Numbered from the stretch's first letter, positions 43,254 through 51,525 are shown. The stretch is DNA of 64,000 nt from Bacillus sp. RO3 (GCF_012911895.1 NZ_JAAXCV010000020.1:62001-126000); one strand, 5' to 3'. The notes: generated by a model not told the origin, from the letters alone. Translations and numbers: made by a program.

Positions 43254-43310
43254 CTTGAGATGATGATGTAGTTGTGAGAACGAGATAATTGCCTTTATAA
43301 ATGATTGCAT
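43251..43310 (-). CDS. Histidine leader peptide of hisS (19 residues)
   Basis: ATG at 43310 with AGAGGTG 7 nt upstream encodes MQSFIKAIISFSQLHHHLK and a TAG. Three consecutive CAT His codons lie near the end, followed by a hairpin, a terminator and hisS. By analogy with HisL of enterobacteria, ribosome stalling at these codons when charged tRNA-His is scarce would favour read-through into hisS. No T-box core (AGGGTGGNACCGCG) is present. The mechanism is inferred; the ORF, ribosome site and terminator are seen directly. Confidence 0.75.
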   Translation of the reverse strand: MQSFIKAIISFSQLHHHLK

Positions 43311-43477
43311 AAATAATCACCTCTAATTTCCAATAATGTTATCATGTTACAAATCAGTTTTCAATAACTTCTTCTTCAATTAAACCGCCTGATAATGGAA
43401 CATACATAAACCTGAAGATCGGGTGCCAAATCTTCAACATTGCCCCCATTTAAGGAATAAACCAAGACCATCTATTC

Positions 43478-44893
43478 TTAATTTAATTCCAACCAACCCT
43501 CGAACTCTTCATTACTATTTAAATTGAAATAGTGCTTTGTGAATCGCACAAATTCATTTGTGTTAACCTCTTTGTATTTATATGTTGAAATGTAAGACTT
43601 AAGGAAATCTAGTGCTTTTTCTTCTTTTACTGCATTCTTTTTCAAAAACATTCCTAATTGTGTCGAAGCTTTTCCATAAAAGTAATTACTCCCATATTGG
43701 CCGAGGTATTGATCTAATGATAAATTAACTGGAAGAGTTGTTCCCGTTCTTTTTTGCAGATCTTTCTGTAACGCATAATTTGCTTTTTCAAAGTTACCAT
43801 AATAAAAACGTTCAGCAATTGTTGCCAACCCCTCATCTAACCAAGCATCCTTGAATGGGTCATTGCTCACCATCCCATAAAACCATTGATGAGCTACTTC
43901 GTGAACGACCATTCGTTTCAGTGAGTCTATATCCACTGGCTTACTGTTATAAATAGAACCGACTGTTACGACACCAGGGTACTCCATTCCTAGTCCGCCA
44001 ATTATCACGTCGAACTGCTTTCCTGTATAATCCCCGAATTTACTTTGGAAATAATCTAATGCGTTGACTGTGGTTTCAAGAACTTCTTTTTTTTGTTCTG
44101 GATTTTCATTACTTCCGAAAACCCGTACATTTACTTTATTTTGAGAGGAGCTTTTTTCAAGAGGCGAGGCATTTTTCAACACCCCCAGGAAAACCTCTTT
44201 TTCATTTTCTACAAGCACTTCTGTACCTTTTATTTTAAATGAATCGTCTTGGTCACTAGAAGACACAACTGTATATGAAGCTGGCACGTCTACTATTAAA
44301 CGGAAATCACTAAAAGATGTATGGTACGTTTCCCCTCTCGTTCGGTATTCTTGTTTGTTCCATCCGTTTCGGTAAGTAGGCACCATTGGATACCATTGAG
44401 CTAGGTGGAAATTTTCCCCTTCTTTTGTAAACCGTAAACCTTCTGATGGTAAAGTAAAATCATAAACCATTCGGAATTTGATGTTTTTACCAGGGGGTAG
44501 CTGCGTTGATAATGGAAGCGATAGAGTGTCTTTATCTAGGGAGTAGTCAGAGACTTTTTCATCTATAAAAAGTGAGTGAATATTAACTGATGCAGGATTT
44601 TCTAAAGTTGGGGCATTTTCTTTTGTAAACATATTTGGAATAAAATACAGAACGATTTCATTCCAGTTTTCTTCAGATACATTAGTAATGTCTATTTCTG
44701 CTTCTACATAAAACTTTTCATCTTCATCCATTTCCAACGAAAGGTGATAGGTACTCTTACTTCCAGAAGGAACCTCTTTAGCATTAAAAGGTTCCTTACT
44801 GCTAGTGGAGAAGAACGACACCCCTTTAAAAAAGAATGAAAATATCAGCAGCACACTTACAATTGCACAACAGACTAAGAGAGACCTTTTCAA
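43478..44893 (-). CDS. M1 family (gluzincin) metallopeptidase, membrane-anchored
   Basis: 471 residues. An uncleaved TM anchor or signal at residues 4-30, a beta-rich N-terminal domain, then the zinc site HEVAH (331-335) with the third ligand Glu354 in DAWLDEGLA, the H-E-x2-H-x18-E spacing of M1 enzymes, and a conserved Tyr near 405 (YFYGKAS). GMEYPG is the exopeptidase-like G-x-M-E-x motif variant. It is extracytoplasmic. TTG start, GGAGG 8 nt upstream. Cleaves peptides; the physiological substrate is unknown. Confidence 0.87.
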   Translation of the reverse strand: MKRSLLVCCAIVSVLLIFSFFFKGVSFFSTSSKEPFNAKEVPSGSKSTYHLSLEMDEDEKFYVEAEIDITNVSEENWNEIVLYFIPNMFTKENAPTLENPASVNIHSLFIDEKVSDYSLDKDTLSLPLSTQLPPGKNIKFRMVYDFTLPSEGLRFTKEGENFHLAQWYPMVPTYRNGWNKQEYRTRGETYHTSFSDFRLIVDVPASYTVVSSSDQDDSFKIKGTEVLVENEKEVFLGVLKNASPLEKSSSQNKVNVRVFGSNENPEQKKEVLETTVNALDYFQSKFGDYTGKQFDVIIGGLGMEYPGVVTVGSIYNSKPVDIDSLKRMVVHEVAHQWFYGMVSNDPFKDAWLDEGLATIAERFYYGNFEKANYALQKDLQKRTGTTLPVNLSLDQYLGQYGSNYFYGKASTQLGMFLKKNAVKEEKALDFLKSYISTYKYKEVNTNEFVRFTKHYFNLNSNEEFEGWLELN

Positions 44894-44994
44894 ATCTTAA
44901 CCTCCATATCAAATTTGCCTATTATATATTTATTATAAAAACATTAATATACAAACTGAATTTCCTCTCTAGCATTAAGCTAAGGGTATGATAC

Positions 44995-45030
44995 TCTGTT
45001 AACCCGCCCCTTTAACTTAATAACAATTTT
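44995..45030. repeat. AT-rich dispersed repeat
   Basis: CTGTTAACCCGCCCCTTTAA then CTTAATAACAATTTT; a family copy before the membrane gene at 45108. Confidence 0.55.
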
Positions 45031-45107
45031 TAAAAATTCCCTAACTAACTCTAATCTTCGATTTCCTTTGCTATAATTAAATATATATTACACTTCAAGG
45101 AGTTATT

Positions 45108-45998
45108 ATGCTTAAACAAAAAGTGAAAGTCTCATTTATTTCAATCGTCGCATCCATCCTTCTTTTGTCCGCATTATTTCCTGTTGATTGACCCTTTACT
45201 TTCTCTGTTAGCGGTTATCTGGAAGCCTATATTAAATCACTTATGTTTTATGCTTGGTTAGGCGGGATCTTCATGCTTTTGATAGGAGCCCCGGTCAACT
45301 TTTTGGCAGGAGTTATAACAGGAATTACCAAGTACACTCATGTGGCCAACTTTTTGATTCACCTTGTACCTGCCATTCTTATTGGCCTGTTCATGTTCTC
45401 ATGGTCATGGCCGGACTTACTTCCTTTTGTGGGAATGTTTGCTGTGTCAGCATCAGTCTTCTTTGTAGTCGATGAAATCATTTATCATAAAGTCAATCTT
45501 AAGAGTCATAAGGTGAAACTCCTTTTTACTATTCCGTTGATTGCCTACTTTACGTTTATGGGTCCTACCTATATAAACACTCTTGAAAACAAAATCACTT
45601 CAGCCCAAATTGACAAAAAGGGACCTCCGGTTGTCAAAGCAACTATAAATGGACAGGAAGTAGGAATTCGCAGTACCTACTGCTGGACCTCGGATGGGGA
45701 TGGGTGTGCGTATGATAAGGAACCGTACCTGATCCCACCTGGAAGAGGAATTGAAGGGCTGGAAGATATTCATTTCACAGAACCGCCATCTCCTATCAGC
45801 TTTGATTTTAAAAAAAGCGTAGGAGAACCGGAATTCTATGCTTACTATTTTCAAGATGGAGAAAAAAAGGAAGTGAAAATACAAAATTCAACTTTAGAAC
45901 TACCTGAGGGAATACCAAATCAATTGGTAAGGTTATTGGCAAAATGGGATAACCATGAGAGGGTCTGGTTTTATATAGGGGTATTTACAGAGGAATAG
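45108..45998 (+). pseudogene. Membrane protein gene with in-frame UGA at codon 28
   Basis: ATG 45108 with AAGGAG upstream starts MLKQKVKVSFISIVASILLL, reaches FPVD and hits TGA (45189-45191). The same frame continues PFTFSVSGYLEAYIKS into 250 more residues: four TM helices (GGIFMLLIGAPVNFLAG, IHLVPAILIGLFMFSW and others) and an extracellular beta-rich domain (about 150-250). Trp at the stop (TGG to TGA) would fit. Initiation at the internal ATG 45243 lacks a ribosome site. So the gene is either nonsense-disrupted, read through, or contains a miscalled base. A fragment of it is duplicated at 39426. Confidence 0.65.
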
Positions 45999-46007
45999 CA
46001 AAGTGTA

Positions 46008-46037
46008 AAGCAGACTCGCCGAGTTAAGCGAGTCTTT
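46008..46037 (+). terminator. Rho-independent terminator
   Basis: GACTCGC / GCGAGTC stem with TTT, 10 nt after the stop. Confidence 0.7.
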
Positions 46038-46278
46038 CCCTATTTATAGATACCAGATCTAATGTTGATATTTCTTCATAGGATACCCTTTATTCTTACC
46101 GTATTCAAAGCCATTTTGAAAGTTATGTGCGGAAGATGTTCTACTTGCATTTCGCCCTTTGGATGCAACGTGGAATTTCTTTTCCTTTTTCTTAGTCTTT
46201 CAAGAGCCTGCTTTTGGGCCTGTAAAAAGAATAATGTTAATAAAGACTCAGAGTAACCTCTTTAAGAATAACTAGTTT

Positions 46279-46758
46279 TTACTTAAACGATTCCGCCATT
46301 TTGATTAACTGCTCTTTACTAATCTCTATAGGAGTAAGTTTATAGCTAAAGGCTATTTCATAAAAAAGGTCTTCTTCTTGCCATGAAATGATTCTTTTAC
46401 CAGAGTGTTCTGGAATATACTTACCATTTACATCTCTTCCTATCTCAATATTCTCTTTCTTTATTTCTTTTGGGTACTCTATCTCATCTTTCAATATCTT
46501 AATTGTTAAGAACTCTTTATCCACATTAAATAGGGTAAATTCAATTTTCTGATTATTAGAACCGAATTCATAAAGTTGCATATCATTGAAAGGAACTTTA
46601 GTTGGAAATTTAGCATTAAATGGTGCTGTTTCCATTTTAATAGCTACTTCTGAATAATGGTATTCATACATCTTTTCTCTTGAAACTGACCAGCCAACTA
46701 AAATGACTAGTATTGCCCCTAATAGAAGAGCAAATATCATGATGATCATTCTCTTCAC
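46279..46758 (-). CDS. Membrane-anchored hypothetical protein (DUF4367-like ending)
   Basis: About 159 residues. One N-terminal TM helix (MIIMIFALLLGAILVILVGW) then an extracytoplasmic domain ending EISKEQLIKMAESFK, a pattern shared by DUF4367-type domains. The GTG at 46758 lies 6 nt after GGAGG, so I prefer it to the ATG at 46776 that overlaps this site. Function unknown. The spacer to its left (46042-46278) contains short broken basic frames but no intact gene. Confidence 0.55.
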   Translation of the reverse strand: MKRMIIMIFALLLGAILVILVGWSVSREKMYEYHYSEVAIKMETAPFNAKFPTKVPFNDMQLYEFGSNNQKIEFTLFNVDKEFLTIKILKDEIEYPKEIKKENIEIGRDVNGKYIPEHSGKRIISWQEEDLFYEIAFSYKLTPIEISKEQLIKMAESFK

Positions 46759-46776
46759 TTTACTCCTCCTTTCCAT

Positions 46777-47391
46777 TATTGATAAACCACCTCAGATTTT
46801 TTAGTAGGAATAGAGTAACGAAATTTTAGTCTGAGAGTATGATTGACCGATTGAACATTCGCAGAATAGTGATTGGAACAGACATGATTCGTGCATTTTT
46901 GGTAGCAATCATTTGATTAATAGTAACACCTCATCTTATGAATTCTTATCTATACTTTTTCTGCAAAAATCAGGGATTTCCTGTAAATGTTAACACTTGT
47001 CACAATTGATTCATAACTAAAAAAGAACCCTAAGGTAAAGAGTTCCCCTGTTCTAGATCAATCCCCTTTCATGAAAAATACAATTAGGAAAGTGAGATAT
47101 ATAATAATACCTAACTCTTTTAGTCTTCTATGTTTCGATTAAACTCCCCTTTAACTTAATACCATTTATATAAAAATAGAACAGCTTACTCTAGAGAAAT
47201 TTGAAAAATAAAAGAGGCTCATATGTGGTAAATAATATACTTCAAAAACTTTATCCATTCTTTTACTAGTCAAATAATTGTAGTAATAACAGAATAATAT
47301 CAAATGAGTTTAAGAAATTTCTATTATTAACAAACCTGTTGTTCTTCATAACAGGAATTCTGACCTTTACTTGAACAGCAGTCTTAAAAGG
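46777..47391. other. Intergenic stretch of 615 nt with two repeats
   Basis: Contains the repeat copy at 46991-47070 (matches 41421-41505) and an AT-rich repeat copy at 47139-47175 (TTAAACTCCCCTTTAACTTA). Otherwise AT-rich without a supported gene. Confidence 0.45.
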
Positions 47392-47859
47392 CTAACGAAC
47401 AGCTGAAGATGATAGTATGACAACATCTCCATTAAAAGATCCTGAACAGTTTTTTAGAACATACTGGGTTTCTTGATCTTTTTCTTCAATATCTATATTC
47501 TCACATATGAAATCTTGAATGAACTTTCCCTCTGCTCTTCGCACAAAGTGTATATTTCCCAGTTTAAAGGTTAATGTATCAACAACCCTTTGACCTTCAA
47601 TTCCATAAGAAATAACGTCTATTTGTGCCTTCTCATTATTTTTTACATTTTTAACAAATGCATTTAAATTACCCAGCTTACTGATATTTCCGTGCTTATT
47701 TATGACTTCTCCAATAAGATGAAAGGAGAATTCTTCTTCTCCATTTACTTCTTGCTCATTCTCTTCACTTACTGAAGCTGTCACTATCTTTTCGGTTTTA
47801 CTATCACACGCTCCTACTAGTATAGATACGGCTAATAGTATTGATAGTCCTTTTTTCAT
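47392..47859 (-). CDS. Putative lipoprotein
   Basis: 155 residues. Type II signal peptide MKKGLSILLAVSILVGAC (lipobox VGAC). The mature part is polar with an acidic linker (SEENEQEVNGEEEFSF) and a compact domain with two Cys (about 126 and 146) that could form a disulfide (CENIDIEEKD, NCSGSFNGD). GGAGG precedes the ATG. No family recognised. Confidence 0.65.
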   Translation of the reverse strand: MKKGLSILLAVSILVGACDSKTEKIVTASVSEENEQEVNGEEEFSFHLIGEVINKHGNISKLGNLNAFVKNVKNNEKAQIDVISYGIEGQRVVDTLTFKLGNIHFVRRAEGKFIQDFICENIDIEEKDQETQYVLKNCSGSFNGDVVILSSSAVR

Positions 47860-48228
47860 TATTGTCTCCCTCCATGCAGGAATCCTATGTACAGGAAAAT
47901 TGTAACATAATGGATTAAACGTTTGTTTTAATCTCCCATATTACTATACAATCTCTTCAATTAGATGACTGAATAACCTAAAAAAAATCAGCCCTTTTCA
48001 TTCAAGCCCTAAACTCCATGAAAAAGGAATTGCGATCGATTCTCATATTCGCCTTCCATTAAAGCTCTCCGGAGACTAATGTATTACGTATCAGACATTG
48101 TACAGATTCTTGCAAAAGAATTCTAAAGTACAGACAAAAAAATCGAGTATGATTTCACATACTCGATTTCATATGATTGGAAAATTCACGTGCGACAACA
48201 AGCACCCTGATTGAATTCCTGGATTCAT
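47860..48228. other. Intergenic stretch with one terminator
   Basis: The only supported element is the terminator at 48136-48169. No gene seen. Confidence 0.4.
48136..48169 (-). terminator. Rho-independent terminator
   Basis: AAATCGAGTATG / CATACTCGATTT with a T-run on the minus strand, 60 nt downstream of the gene at 48229. Confidence 0.85.
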
Positions 48229-48711
48229 TTATTCAGGAAGAGGATCTGGAGTCCAGATCGTCAGCTCTTTACCCGGTAAGGCACTTACCAGTTCACTATC
48301 TCCCTCAATTCCTGCTTGCCAGCATTCGAATTCGTCATGATTTCCGTTTATGAATAAGGAATAATCGTTTTCAAATCGAATGAGTAAGTGGGGAGCATGG
48401 TCGTCCACCAGTTCGACCTTTGTTACCCGTTGTCTTCTCATTCGGATGATGTGCAGCAATTTCTCCTCTTCGGAAAGATCTGCTATTTCATCCTCACTTG
48501 AAGGATACTGTTTTTCACCTGGAGCGAGGAAGCACCACGTTGATTCGATGTTTAAGAAGAGTTGGGGATCCTCTGCATCAGTATTCTTATAATGAAAGAA
48601 AGAGAGCGTAAGGGGACCCGGAGACATCCCGAACTGAACCCCGTCCAGCTGGGATCCTTGGAACAGGTTGTTTAAAAGGGCTTCAGCTTGAACTTTATCG
48701 TTTGAATCCAT
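48229..48711 (-). CDS. Hypothetical cytoplasmic protein
   Basis: 160 residues, acidic, no TM. Features: LDGVQFGMSPGPLTLSFFHY, FLNIESTWCFLAPG, RRQRVTKVELVDDHAPHLLI, and the close WTPDPLPE. Reads like small DUF6188-type or immunity-like beta proteins, but I cannot assign it. AAGGAG lies 9 nt before the ATG. Its start overlaps the end of the (frameshift-restored) secreted protein upstream by 17 nt, suggesting past translational coupling. Confidence 0.5.
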   Translation of the reverse strand: MDSNDKVQAEALLNNLFQGSQLDGVQFGMSPGPLTLSFFHYKNTDAEDPQLFLNIESTWCFLAPGEKQYPSSEDEIADLSEEEKLLHIIRMRRQRVTKVELVDDHAPHLLIRFENDYSLFINGNHDEFECWQAGIEGDSELVSALPGKELTIWTPDPLPE

Positions 48712-48942
48712 TTCGTTTTAGCTCCTTATTTCTAGATTTTTTTATATCGATGTTAACAGAATCCGGGTGTTCTTCTCCCGTAATCTCTAACTGATCCCCC
48801 TCTTCGTCAATTGTTTCACTCAACCTATTATTTTTTCAGTCTCATGTGCTGACACTTCTGGATTTTCTTGAGCTGAAGCAATATTTGGTAAGACCGCTGC
48901 AAGCAAGACGATGACGACGATCACTCTAAAAAATGATTTCAT
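48695..48942 (-). pseudogene. Secreted small protein, frameshifted in a T6/A6 run
   Basis: ATG 48942 after GGAGG: signal peptide MKSFFRVIVVIVLLAAVLPN then IASA-QENPEVSAHETE. The frame stops at 48820 after 40 residues. Adding one base to the run at 48831-48836 continues as NNRLSETIDEEGDQLEITGE through KKSRNKELKR to a TAA at 48695 inside the next gene. Alternatively the 40-residue form is real and would export a 16-residue peptide, similar in size to Phr-type signalling pre-peptides, though no Rap-type partner is near. Confidence 0.5.
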
Positions 48943-49154
48943 ATTAACCTCCACTTGATTTGATATATCCAGTTCCAATGAACAGATGAAAAGTCTTTAC
49001 TTATGATGGATATCCCATCAAAAACGTCATGTGTATGGTCCATTCCACTATCCAACACCGCAACCTTGACGTGTGGTTTATGGGTAAGAGTGATGCTGAG
49101 AAAAATGCCGGATAGTAAAGCAACGAAACCAAATCCAATAAGAATGTTTTTCAT
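48939..49154 (-). pseudogene. Truncated subtilase (S8) N-terminal fragment
   Basis: 71 codons: signal-like MKNILIGFGFVALLSGIFLS followed by HVKVAVLDSGMDHTHDVF, the first catalytic-Asp block of subtilisin-type peptidases (AVLDSGMD). It then runs into unrelated sequence and stops, without His or Ser blocks. The end overlaps the start of the next small gene. A deletion remnant of a subtilase gene. Confidence 0.7.
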
Positions 49155-49447
49155 GGGAAGACGTTATCCTTTCACTGATCGATTAGGGCCGCGTTTGTCA
49201 TTTTGGAGTATTCTGAACAGATACAAATTATACGGGACCACTGTTTCAGGAACCTTAATTGAACCATAATTTAACCTTAATTTCGTTCATTTGGAATGAA
49301 GTTAAAAGCAGAATGAATAGGGCAACTCAGAACATAGGCAACAAAAAAAGAGTACAAAATCAGATTAATTTCATACCCAAGCCTTAGGCTATGTACTTCT
49401 GTTACACTACATATAGTACATTTTGACAAAATGGAGGTGATGGCTGC

Positions 49448-49810
49448 ATGGAAAATGTGACACAGGAAGAACAGCAGCAGTCAATTGAAGCGTTTCAGTC
49501 CATCATCCGAAAATCGGAAAATGCTCTAGCTTCTATGAATTCAGGTTCGCCCCAGACAAAGGTGCTTGAGAAAAGGTTGAGAGCAGCAAGGATTGGGGTT
49601 GAGACACTTCATGCCCGTTGGGAAGGCAACCATTTGGATTTCAGTTATGAGGAGTTAGGTGAAGCAAAAGAAGTATTGGAAGGTTTACTCTTGACGCTGC
49701 CGCCATTTCTTGAGAAAACAAAGCCCGGAAGCGGACAGCGGACCTACTTGGAGAGAAGGATAAAGGCCATTCAAATGGCGGTTTCTTTTCTCGGTGATTC
49801 GAGGAAATAG
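49448..49810 (+). CDS. Hypothetical helical protein with internal duplication
   Basis: 120 residues, all helical in appearance. Two halves look related: about 15-55 (SENALASMN, LEKRLRAARIGVETL) and about 70-115 (LPPFLEKTK, LERRIKAIQMAVSFL). No TM or catalytic motif. GGAGGTGA is 8 nt before the ATG and a terminator follows. Family not recognised; resembles small Bacillus proteins of unknown role. Confidence 0.6.
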   Translation: MENVTQEEQQQSIEAFQSIIRKSENALASMNSGSPQTKVLEKRLRAARIGVETLHARWEGNHLDFSYEELGEAKEVLEGLLLTLPPFLEKTKPGSGQRTYLERRIKAIQMAVSFLGDSRK

Positions 49811-49811
49811 G

Positions 49812-49846
49812 AGATCCGGCAATTTGCAATTTCCGGATCTTTTTTT
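49812..49846 (+). terminator. Rho-independent terminator
   Basis: AGATCCGG / CCGGATCT stem and a T-run of 6-7. Confidence 0.9.
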
Positions 49847-49920
49847 ACATTTGCCCCGGGGGGGGATGGCCTCCACCGTTGTTCTGGGGAAAGGAAGATC
49901 ACTGAGGGATGTACTCCTTA

Positions 49921-50577
49921 CTAACCAGAGTACATCTCCAAAATATTCCCATCTGGATCAATCACATGAAACACAGACCGTCCTTCTACCCGTTCTACAC
50001 GAAAGTCCTTTGCATCAAGCAATCTATAATAAAAGAAGATCTTCTCCGGATTTCCTTCCTTGATTGCTTTTGAAAACGGACCGATGATGTGGTGATTGGG
50101 TAACTCTTTCATGTCAGGAGGGTCCTTGGGGACTGGCAGCTTTTTTCTTGAACGGTGAAGGGCTGTCTTGATCGATTCGTTGCTGGTACGGAGCATGACA
50201 GCTATTTCCTTCGTTTGATAGTGAAAGACATCTTTCAACGTGAGAAGCATGGCTTGCTTTAGGGGCAGATGTACTAATAACGCATCTATCAGAAGGTCAT
50301 AGTCCAGGAAATCCTGGGTTCCCTTTATCTGTTCCTCATCAAAGGAATACACCACTTTTTCTTTCCTCTTTTCGTCTATAAAGAGATTCTTCGCAATCGT
50401 ATAGAGAAAGGAATACGTGATTTCCCGCTCAGGTTCTGTCTTTTTCAGCTTATAAACGTTTAACATGGTGCCCTGGACCAGATCCTCCGCCATCCAGGTA
50501 GAGCCCGACATTGACAGGCAATAGCGATAAAGCTTTGAAATGGTTTGTTCTACGTTTTCAAACAGCATTGTATCCAT
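49921..50577 (-). CDS. ECF-type sigma factor with VOC-like C-terminal tail
   Basis: 218 residues. Region 2 (about 10-75: YRYCLSMSGSTWMAEDLVQG, FLYTIAKNLFIDEKRK) and region 4 (about 105-155: LPLKQAMLLTLKDVFHYQTK, EIAVMLRTSNESIKTALHRS) are typical ECF sigma domains. About 65 further residues follow, ending VEGRSVFHVIDPDGNILEMY, which resembles the last strands of VOC proteins (DPDGN-x-x-E). Divergent 83 bp away is a VOC gene with an ECF-like promoter. No anti-sigma gene is adjacent, so the tail may provide the control, as C-terminal domains do in ECF41-type factors (inference). Confidence 0.78.
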   Translation of the reverse strand: MDTMLFENVEQTISKLYRYCLSMSGSTWMAEDLVQGTMLNVYKLKKTEPEREITYSFLYTIAKNLFIDEKRKEKVVYSFDEEQIKGTQDFLDYDLLIDALLVHLPLKQAMLLTLKDVFHYQTKEIAVMLRTSNESIKTALHRSRKKLPVPKDPPDMKELPNHHIIGPFSKAIKEGNPEKIFFYYRLLDAKDFRVERVEGRSVFHVIDPDGNILEMYSG

Positions 50578-50600
50578 CCTTAAGAATTTTTTGAAAAATA

Positions 50601-50627
50601 TGTAACCTTTCCATTATGATATACGTT
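50601..50627 (+). promoter_or_regulatory. ECF-type promoter of the VOC gene
   Basis: TGTAAC (50601-50606), 17 bp, CGTT (50624-50627): the AAC / CGT signature of ECF sigma promoters, 34 nt upstream of the VOC start and directly divergent from the sigma gene. Confidence 0.55.
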
Positions 50628-50660
50628 ATACATAAGAATGTCAGGTAAAGGAGAGATGGT

Positions 50661-51071
50661 ATGTTTAAAGTAGGAAGTATCTTTATCCCGGTAACGGATA
50701 TGAAAAAGGCAATAAACTGGTATGAAAACAACCTTGGTGTCAGAAAAATCGGAAGCTGGCCTGGTGGGGCAGGATTCTATTTTCCCAACAGCTCCACACA
50801 ACTGGGATTGGTCGAGGTCAGCACCCCGCAACCAACCGAGTTTGTCATCAAAGGCAGCCAAAAGAACGCCTATTTTAATTTCCTGGTCGAAGATATCCAA
50901 CAGGCACATGACCAGCTGACCAGTAAAGGCGTCGTGACCACTGAAATTGAAGACTTCGGAGGTATGAAAGGCTTTGATTTCTTTGACCCCGATGGAAACC
51001 CCTTCAGCGTAGTCGACGAAGATATCGAATCTCCTTTTCATAGAGAGAATGTGAAAAAGAAGTGGGACTAG
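50661..51071 (+). CDS. VOC family protein
   Basis: 136 residues with one full VOC domain: FIPVTDMKKAINWYENNLG, mid-domain AYFNFLVEDIQQAHDQLTSK, end MKGFDFFDPDGNPFSVVDED. The metal-ligand positions are only partly conserved, so either an enzyme or a binding protein. AAAGGAG precedes the ATG. Probably driven by the neighbouring ECF sigma factor. Confidence 0.85.
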   Translation: MFKVGSIFIPVTDMKKAINWYENNLGVRKIGSWPGGAGFYFPNSSTQLGLVEVSTPQPTEFVIKGSQKNAYFNFLVEDIQQAHDQLTSKGVVTTEIEDFGGMKGFDFFDPDGNPFSVVDEDIESPFHRENVKKKWD

Positions 51072-51092
51072 GGGACAGGCACCCTGTCCCCA
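51072..51092. repeat. Palindromic motif GGGACAGGCACCCTGTCCC, copy 1
   Basis: GGGGACAG-GCACC-CTGTCCCC right after the VOC stop; a second copy GGACAGGCACCCTGTCC lies at 51812-51829. Confidence 0.75.
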
Positions 51093-51270
51093 TTCCCCCT
51101 TTTACAGATTGAGCTGACACTAATTCGAATCTGCGTTTCAATCCCCTGTGTTCCATGCTGGCTCTACTCATGATCATGGTCATCGGTATTTCCCATGGAA
51201 AATACTGTTCATATCTAATTACTCCCAGCTAATTTAAAATCAAGAAAAAGCAACTTTAGGTGATATCAAC

Positions 51271-51516
51271 ATGTGGGTAAAGATATTGTTAGCACTTCTT
51301 GCATTGTCTGGTTTTTGGCTGGTGTGGTTTTCTGTTTTTGGTAAGAAGAAGCATATTGATGAATTGGATGGCCGTGAAGGTGTCTCTATTAGTTTCTTTG
51401 AACTCGTATTTGATCTGGTTTTAAATCTGTCACCGACTTTGATAAAAAGAATCCTGTTATTTATTCTCGGTTCAGTCATTGCCGGAATCTCCACCATCGG
51501 AGTCATTTACTCATGA
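51271..51516 (+). CDS. Small two-TM membrane protein
   Basis: 81 residues: TM at 3-24 (VKILLALLALSGFWLVWFSVF), a polar loop KKKHIDELDGREG, then an amphipathic stretch and a second TM at 58-79 (ILLFILGSVIAGISTIGVIY). AGGTGAT lies 7 nt upstream. Terminator at 51526-51560. No family recognised. Confidence 0.55.
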   Translation: MWVKILLALLALSGFWLVWFSVFGKKKHIDELDGREGVSISFFELVFDLVLNLSPTLIKRILLFILGSVIAGISTIGVIYS

Positions 51517-51525
51517 TGCTGACGA

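Noticed and set aside
43140-43360. T-box riboswitch upstream of hisS
   Set aside because: No T-box core (AGGGTGGNACCGCG) or specifier stem; the leader instead has an ORF with His codons and a terminator.
46062-46256. Plus-strand open frame, and opposing basic frames on the minus strand
   Set aside because: No ribosome site on the plus strand; minus-strand frames lack a start and need a frameshift; no recognisable family.
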